Shown one piece after another: positions 43,901-47,929 of a DNA stretch of 47,929 nt. Source of the stretch: Alphaproteobacteria bacterium (GTDB taxonomy: Bacteria > Pseudomonadota > Alphaproteobacteria > Micropepsales > Micropepsaceae); the NCBI GenBank assembly GCA_003158585.1, contig PMKE01000121.1, positions 16,829 through 64,757 of the forward strand. The letters are read 5' to 3'. The notes below the pieces were generated by a model that was not told the DNA's origin, did not search any database, and saw only the letters and a list, made by a program, of their open reading frames with translations. A program made the position numbers and the translations under genes. Numbering within the stretch: position 1 is the first letter of the stretch; the number at the start of each line of letters is the position of its first letter.

Positions 43901-45405
43901 AGACGCTCCGCCTTCGAGCAGTCCTCAAAACGACCGTCGTCGGTGTTTATCGTCTCCGCGTTGCCGAGAAGAAGCAGCCCGCCCTCGCTCAGCGCAAAAC
44001 GGAAGACCGAAACGGCTTTTGCCTGTGCCTCGGGCCGCAAATAGATCAGGAGGTTGCGGCATGAAACCATGTCGAGGCGCGAGAAGGGCGGATCGACGAG
44101 CAAGTCCTGCACCGTAAAGACCACCGCCGCGCGCAACTCCGGCGACACTCTGTAACCGTGCTTCTCCCTCTTGAAAAAGCGGGCAAGCCGCTCGGGCGAC
44201 ACGTCCGCCTCGATCGTTGCCGGATAAAGGCCTTCCCGGGCGCTCTCTACCGCCTCCTTATCGACATCGGATGCGAAAATCTGCAGCGCGGTGCTTTGTG
44301 CCGCCGCCGCCATTTGCTCGCGGAAGAGAATGGCAAAGGAATAGGCCTCTTCGCCCGTGCTGCATCCGGCAACCCAGATGCGGATTGGGCGATCGGGCGG
44401 CTGCCTGCGGATGATGTCCGGAACGATCTTCTCCGCCAGAAGGGCGAACACCTTCGGGTCGCGGAAAAAGCTGGTGACATTGATGAGCAGGTCTCTGGAA
44501 AGAAGTTCGAGTTCGGTTTTGTTGATCCGCAGGAGCTTGAGATACCGATCCATGTTGCCGGGCGCGATGGCGGCCAGTCCCATGCGCCGTTCGATGCGGC
44601 GCTCAAGCGTCCCGTGCTTGTAGAGTCTGAAATCGTGGGCGGTCCCCTTACGCAGGAGTTCAACGATTTCGGGCAACCGATCCTGCCCGCCATCCTCCGC
44701 CGGCAGCCCGCCCGGCGTTCCGGCGAGGGACGTTCCGCGCGCGAACTTGGCGATCGCCTCGGGCATCTTCGCCACGGGAAGCACCAGGTCCACTGCGCCC
44801 GTTGCCATCGCATTGCGCGGCATGCCGTCGAAACCGGCTTCGTTGGGATCCTGGACGATGACGAGCCCGCCTTTTTCCTTCACCATTTTCAATCCAAGGC
44901 TGCCGTCGGTGCCCGTTCCCGAAAGGACCACGCAGGCGGAACGTGCGCCGCACTCGTTCGCCAGCGAGGTCAGCAGGAAGTCAAACGGCAGACGGGAACC
45001 GTGGCGCGCAAGCGGGTGCGAAAGATGGAGGGCCCCGCCGGCGACGGAGAGATAGGTTCCGGGCGGGATGACATAGAGGTGATCGCGCTCGATCGGTATT
45101 CCCTCCGCTGCCTGGCACACGGTCAACGGCGTGTGGTCTTTCAACAGATCCACCATCATGCTCTCGTGACTTGGATCGAGATGCTGGATCAGGACGAAGG
45201 CAATGCCGGTATCGGCGGGAATCTCGCCCACGAGCTTCCGGCAGGCTTCAAGGCCGCCTGCCGAAGCGCCGATGCCGACGACAAGGATGTCCTTAGTCGC
45301 GCGCGGGGTGACTTCGGGCGCGCGTACGCGAGCGCGCGAAGGCACGGGACGCCTAATCTGTCGCACCCGGCTCTTCGAGGGCCGGTGCGGACGGCTCTTG
45401 GGCAT
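40987..45405 (-). CDS. CheB-CheR-PAS-histidine kinase-REC-REC-HTH fusion protein
   Basis: The 1472-residue soluble protein combines a whole signalling chain. A CheB-type methylesterase domain comes first (38-225; S48 in GASAGG, H75, D167), followed by a CheR-type methyltransferase (about 245-510; GCSTGEEAYS at 348-357). Next are a long coiled coil (660-755) and a PAS domain (756-860). The kinase has H893 in ASHDLRQP and an ATPase domain (N1007, DTGVGIP). Receiver 1 has D1181 and receiver 2 has D1321. A LuxR/FixJ-type HTH closes it (1408-1470, GISQRTVENHRAAIMQK). CheB-CheR-kinase fusions are known; the added FixJ-like receiver-HTH makes sensor and transcription factor one chain. It sits amid the TGAGTAG motif genes. 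Confidence 0.92.
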   Translation of the reverse strand: MPKSRPHRPSKSRVRQIRRPVPSRARVRAPEVTPRATKDILVVGIGASAGGLEACRKLVGEIPADTGIAFVLIQHLDPSHESMMVDLLKDHTPLTVCQAAEGIPIERDHLYVIPPGTYLSVAGGALHLSHPLARHGSRLPFDFLLTSLANECGARSACVVLSGTGTDGSLGLKMVKEKGGLVIVQDPNEAGFDGMPRNAMATGAVDLVLPVAKMPEAIAKFARGTSLAGTPGGLPAEDGGQDRLPEIVELLRKGTAHDFRLYKHGTLERRIERRMGLAAIAPGNMDRYLKLLRINKTELELLSRDLLINVTSFFRDPKVFALLAEKIVPDIIRRQPPDRPIRIWVAGCSTGEEAYSFAILFREQMAAAAQSTALQIFASDVDKEAVESAREGLYPATIEADVSPERLARFFKREKHGYRVSPELRAAVVFTVQDLLVDPPFSRLDMVSCRNLLIYLRPEAQAKAVSVFRFALSEGGLLLLGNAETINTDDGRFEDCSKAERLYRRTGSTRSEGLEILKTAGESVRAFTVPGQDKAASRQVAFADLCQRLVMDAYAPAAVLINRKHECLYSLGPTERYLRVPAGQPTYDLLAMVSEGMRTKLRSAIKQVGQEKTHVTVAGGQTSHDGKSYSFAITVQPAHCEGEELFLICFVDEPKREQKENGPISAADTARVADLEHELEATRSELRGAIRNLEISSEEQKAINEEALSVNEEFQSTNEELLTSKEELQSLNEELTALNTQLQETLDRQREASDDLQNILYSTNVATLFLDQDLNIRFFTPATKLLFNIIPTDIGRPLADLRSLSADGSLSADARAVLHSLTPSEREVEALGGVWFNRRILPYRAHDNRVEGVVITFTDVTERKRTARALEEAKQNAELANIAKSRFLAAASHDLRQPLQTLALLQGLLAKMVEGEGAQKLVVRLDQTLGSISGMLNTLLDLNQIEAGTVRTEMVDFPVDDLLERLKDEFAFHAQSQGLDLRVVKCSQSIHSDPHLLEQMIRNLLSNALKYTEHGKVLLGCRRGNGMLSINVCDTGVGIPSEELSAIFEEYHQLDNAARERGRGLGLGLSIVQRLGTMLGHRVRVRSRMGKGSVFTIEVKLASGETAAEPKKDHVGKDAAIVDDERGAGAILVVEDDPEVRELLELLLKSEGYSVAAASDGVAALAVIARGAIKPDLIIADYNLPNGMDGLEVTAKVREKLHHDIPVIVLTGDITTKTLRRIANQNCIQLNKPMKPKELTQVIKRLLPKSRPALQTRDPHPAEVSVRPSAPVIFIVDDDDQIREGIRSTFEAEGRTVRDYSTCEAFLADYRPGSEGCLLIDAYLPGMSGLELLRRLHAAGHQLPSIMITGNSDVPIAVQAMKAGASDFLEKPISSKELLASVNRALEQSKDETKLSAWQAAAADSIAKLTPQQQRIMELVLAGHPSKNIAADLGISQRTVENHRAAIMQKTGSKSLPALARLAIAAASNPPR

Positions 45406-45496
45406 TCAGCGATGTTCTCTAAGCGTTGATTCCAAACGGGAAGTACAGATGGATAATATCATAATCGGCCTGTCGCGAAACGCGAATGCAGGGATC

Positions 45497-45510
45497 TGAG
45501 TAGATTCCGA
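45497..45510 (+). promoter_or_regulatory. Stress-cluster motif copy 5, upstream of the Dps-like gene
   Basis: Reads TGAGTAGATTCCGA rightward, 115 bp before the Dps-like start and 91 bp from the kinase-fusion start on the other strand, so it could also affect the kinase gene. Confidence 0.68.
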
Positions 45511-45625
45511 ACCTCCCCCCGGGCGATCTTCCAATTCTATCATCAAGCTCAGCAAACTGCGGTTTTAGGCCCGTTCGGCGCGACACCGGACGCCGGGGGC
45601 ATTGTTCAGTACTGGAGATCGAGCC

Positions 45626-46168
45626 TTGCACTCGACAGACACCACGCTCCCCCAGACCGTCCGGGAACAGTCCGCCGAGCTACTCAACAAGTATTTGGCT
45701 GCTGCGATTGATTTGCAGGGCCAGGTCAAACAGGCCCGCTGGAACGCGAAGGGGCCCGATTCCAACTCCATCCGCATATTGTTGGAGAAGGTGTCGGACG
45801 AAGTCCAAAGCTGCTCCGAGCTAATCGCAGAACGCACCCGCGGGCTCGGTGCCTTGGCGCAGGGTACCGTTCAATTCGCAGCAAAACGCTCCTTTCTCCT
45901 GCCTTATCCCCTCGATATCGCCGACGCACGGGAACACGTCTTTGCAGTGATCGCGGCGCTGGCCGCGTTCGGCCAATGCGCTATCGAGGCCGCGGCGGCT
46001 GCGGCGGCCTTCGGCGACGCGAACACCGCCGATCTCCTCAGGGACATCTCTAACCGCATCGACCAGCAGATCTGGCTGGCCCATTTCCACGTGGTTCCGA
46101 AAAACCGGCCTGCACGCCTTGACGAGGTTCCGAGCCAAAGCTGGCAGGCCGCAAAAAGCTCTGTTTGA
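45626..46168 (+). CDS. Dps-like ferritin-fold protein lacking ferroxidase ligands
   Basis: The 180-residue four-helix protein aligns with Dps throughout: ELLNKYLAAAIDLQGQVKQA, WNAKG, LIAERTRGLG, YPLDI and DTADLL-type segments. Against E. coli Dps, the iron ligands H51, H63, D67 and D78 are R38, R50, E54 and E65 here; only E82 is kept as E69. Iron oxidation is therefore doubtful, while DNA or protein binding may remain. I chose TTG 45626 with GGAG 8 bp upstream; TTG 45602 is the alternative. Confidence 0.82.
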   Translation: MHSTDTTLPQTVREQSAELLNKYLAAAIDLQGQVKQARWNAKGPDSNSIRILLEKVSDEVQSCSELIAERTRGLGALAQGTVQFAAKRSFLLPYPLDIADAREHVFAVIAALAAFGQCAIEAAAAAAAFGDANTADLLRDISNRIDQQIWLAHFHVVPKNRPARLDEVPSQSWQAAKSSV

Positions 46169-46213
46169 AACACACAAACCGTCCGGCCGGTCGCGCCGCC
46201 TAAGGAGAGTTTC

Positions 46214-46540
46214 GTGAGTCAAAGCAACATTCTCAAAGTCGGAATGACCGTCGGACTGCTGAATTTTCTGGCCTTCATGATGTCGATGTGGGTGCTGGGA
46301 GGCAGCGCCGTTCTCGGCCTGGCTCTTGACGGCCAGTATTTTCTCGATGCCGGCCGACACCTGGTGCAGGTCAGCGGCGCGGTGTTTTTCTTCAGCAAAT
46401 GGCAAGCGTACAGCTTGATAGCAACATTGCCTTTGGGTCTGGCATGCGCGTGGCGGTGGTCGGAACTCCCGATAAACTCTCGATCGGAAGTCACAGCAGC
46501 AGTGGACGCCGGCGACGCTACAACTGCGCGCCTTGTCTAG
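46214..46540 (+). CDS. Small membrane protein, unknown
   Basis: The 108-residue protein has two or three hydrophobic segments (VGLLNFLAFMMSMWVLGGSA and LIATLPLGLACAW) and a hydrophilic tail. The start is GTG with AAGGAG about 7 bp upstream. It follows the Dps-like gene by 45 bp and is probably on the same transcript. The family is not recognised. Confidence 0.65.
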   Translation: MSQSNILKVGMTVGLLNFLAFMMSMWVLGGSAVLGLALDGQYFLDAGRHLVQVSGAVFFFSKWQAYSLIATLPLGLACAWRWSELPINSRSEVTAAVDAGDATTARLV

Positions 46541-46711
46541 ATTGCAGACACTATAATTCAATGCGACCGTCGTTCAATGAATAATGGCCAATACATCGTT
46601 AAAATCAGCTAAGTAAACGTACTACACAGTAGAAACGCACCGAATTGCAAGTAAAACAATAAAATTACAGTGCTTTTCTTTGCAGGTATTAACACATATT
46701 AGTCAATGGCT

Positions 46712-46725
46712 TGAGTAGTTTCCGA
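46712..46725 (+). promoter_or_regulatory. Stress-cluster motif copy 6, upstream of the SciP-like gene
   Basis: Reads TGAGTAGTTTCCGA rightward, 63 bp before the start codon. A TATTAT at 46736-46741 could be a -10. The 150 bp before it are AT-rich and hold no gene. Confidence 0.65.
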
Positions 46726-46788
46726 TCCTATCCAATATTATTTTGGCGCGTATCGTCCTCTTCGTCTCATGGAGACGTGGAGCGGACC

Positions 46789-47139
46789 ATGCGAACCAAT
46801 CAACAGGAACTGGGAACCGAACGCACGGATAAGGCCGAATCCGGCATCCGCCAGCATTCGGGTGCCAATGAAAATACCGAACCGTGTCATGTCAAAATGC
46901 CGGACATCTTCACGGCTCCTTCTCAACCCAAGCGTTGGGTGGCTCACAGGAAGGCGGAGATTGTGACCGCGGTGCGCGGCGGATATCTCAGTCTCAGCGA
47001 AGCCTGCCTACGCTATGCGCTGTCGATAGAGGAATATCTCTCCTGGGAGCGTGAAATCGACATTTCCGGTTTGCAGGGGTTGCGCATGAACAGAACACAG
47101 CAGCGCCGCCGGACCGGACTAAGTTCTGCGGACCGCTGA
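46789..47139 (+). CDS. SciP-like (DUF1153) DNA-binding protein
   Basis: The 116-residue protein has a C-terminal helix-turn-helix, KRWVAHRKAEIVTAVRGG followed by LSLSEACLRYALSIEEYLSW, strongly like SciP/DUF1153. In Caulobacter, SciP restrains CtrA-dependent transcription. Here an extra ~45-residue polar N-terminal segment precedes the domain, and the gene sits among stress-type genes, so it may be a paralogue with another job. I chose ATG 46789, with GGAG 6 bp upstream. Confidence 0.83.
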   Translation: MRTNQQELGTERTDKAESGIRQHSGANENTEPCHVKMPDIFTAPSQPKRWVAHRKAEIVTAVRGGYLSLSEACLRYALSIEEYLSWEREIDISGLQGLRMNRTQQRRRTGLSSADR

Positions 47140-47200
47140 GAAGAAGAAGGGCACATAGGTGCCGTATTCCGCAAGAAACGGGTAATGGTGGGGTTGTTTC

Positions 47201-47503
47201 ATGTCCGAGTTCGCACTGCCTCTCACGCCGCGAGATCAAGAATGGATCGAATATCGCGAGCGGCTCGCCCGGGCGGCCCGCGAACTCCATTTCTCCGCCA
47301 CCTCGGGCGACGCCGCAAACGGAGCGACGCTTCTCGTGATCGCGGGAAACCTCGCTGGGCTAGCCTTGAGCATTCCCATGCCCCCCGCCCCCGTTCAAGA
47401 CACGACCGGCGGCCCGGTCAGCGCGTACACCCTTTTTGCCACCCAGATCCTCAATCGCGCCATGCAAACGGACGGTGACGACAAGTTCGGCGAGGGTCAT
47501 TGA
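47201..47503 (+). CDS. Hypothetical protein, 100 residues
   Basis: A soluble protein beginning MSEFALPLTPRDQEWIEYRERL, followed by a helical middle (GATLLVIAGNLAGLAL) and a Pro/Gly-rich end. GGTGGGG lies about 7 bp upstream. Its stop overlaps a possible TTG start of the next gene, suggesting coupling. No family is recognised. Confidence 0.6.
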   Translation: MSEFALPLTPRDQEWIEYRERLARAARELHFSATSGDAANGATLLVIAGNLAGLALSIPMPPAPVQDTTGGPVSAYTLFATQILNRAMQTDGDDKFGEGH

Positions 47504-47559
47504 AGGCTGCTCTGGATGGACGTGCCGCCTCGCCGCAGCAGCTTGAGATTGAGGGAACC

Positions 47560-47929
47560 GTGCATTCCAAGACACCCACTTCCGCCGTTCTTGCGCACGA
47601 TCCCGGCCAAGTCCGCCGTGCCAAAATCCGCGTCGACGAGCTCATCAAGAAATCCGGCGCTTTGCAGCAGGCCATTCTCAACAGCTCCAATTTCTCGGTC
47701 ATAGCCACCGACGAGAAGGGCATCGTCCAACTCTTCAACGCCGGCGCGGAACTCATGCTGGGTTACGCGGCCTCCGACGTCGTCGACAAGATCACGCCGG
47801 CCGATATCTCGGACCCGCATGAGTTGAGTGCACGCGCCACCGCGCTGAGCAAGGACCAAGCAACCCCGATCGCACCTGGCTTTGAAGCGCTGGTCTTCAA
47901 GGCCGCGCGCGGAATCGAGGACATCTACG
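47560..47929 (+). CDS. PAS-domain protein, probable sensor kinase, 3' truncated by the window
   Basis: The 123 codons run off the window end. A linker helix (VRRAKIRVDELIKKSGALQQ) leads into a PAS domain: AILNSSNFSVIATDEKGIVQ, FNAGAELMLGYAASDVV, with ITPADISDPHEL typical of PAS. The frame is open back to TTG 47500, which overlaps the preceding stop; GTG 47560 with GAGGG 4 bp upstream is given here, and either is possible. A histidine kinase or diguanylate cyclase output is likely but not visible. Confidence 0.72.
   Translation, partial: MHSKTPTSAVLAHDPGQVRRAKIRVDELIKKSGALQQAILNSSNFSVIATDEKGIVQLFNAGAELMLGYAASDVVDKITPADISDPHELSARATALSKDQATPIAPGFEALVFKAARGIEDIY

Overview
This window reads as a piece of a GC-rich alphaproteobacterial chromosome. 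The clues are a SciP/DUF1153-type regulator, FixJ-type receiver-HTH modules, a CheY-like/CheE-like pair, alphaproteobacterial palindromic repeats, and a large TonB-dependent receptor of the kind common in Caulobacterales, Sphingomonadales and Rhizomicrobium-like lineages. The exact genus cannot be settled from the sequence alone. No rRNA, tRNA, CRISPR array, transposase or phage gene was seen.

Layout. (1) 1-2053: end of a sulfate ABC transporter (cysW, cysA) facing a two-gene pair, an atypical receiver and a CheE-like protein. (2) 2386-5825: bkdA1-bkdA2-bkdB, the E1alpha, E1beta and E2 subunits of a branched-chain 2-oxoacid dehydrogenase; E3 is not in the window. (3) 5837-8396: a palindromic repeat, a fructosamine-kinase/low-molecular-weight-phosphatase pair (likely protein repair), and a nickel transporter. 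(4) 8510-13142: hypC-hypD-hypF-hypE, maturation genes for a [NiFe] hydrogenase; hypA, hypB and hydrogenase subunits are absent here, and hypD carries an in-frame palindromic element. (5) 13148-36669: a large galactan / galactose utilisation locus. (6) 36864-37573: arsC and a small hypothetical gene. (7) 37755-47929: a cluster of small envelope and stress-type proteins around a 1472-residue CheB-CheR-kinase-receiver-HTH fusion, ending in a partial PAS protein.

The galactan locus hangs together as follows. A TonB receptor and two secreted GH53 endo-beta-1,4-galactanases attack galactan outside the cytoplasm. A Tat-exported GH2 enzyme is predicted to release galactose. A sodium:solute symporter and a GPH symporter import the products. 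Galactose can then enter the Leloir route (galT, galK, galE) or an oxidative route (galactose/arabinose 1-dehydrogenase, a lactonase, an IlvD/Edd-family dehydratase). A FadR-type GntR regulator is encoded inside. Five promoters of the locus carry the same 15-bp palindrome ATTTAT-N3-ATAAAT (one copy with one mismatch), which I infer is its operator. Between the two galactanase genes sits an unfamiliar three-gene cassette: a large cytosolic protein of unknown function, a 90-residue double-CxxC protein and the GPH symporter.

The right-hand region shows a second regulatory signature: the motif TGAGTAG(A/T)TTCCGA occurs five times, with a sixth degenerate copy, in 39-46.8 kb. Each copy lies 60-180 bp upstream of a small gene and points toward it. 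The degenerate copy precedes a frameshifted duplicate of one of those genes. The large kinase fusion with its own DNA-binding domain is the obvious candidate regulator. I regard these two motif-defined regulons, the three-gene cassette and the kinase fusion as the most novel content.
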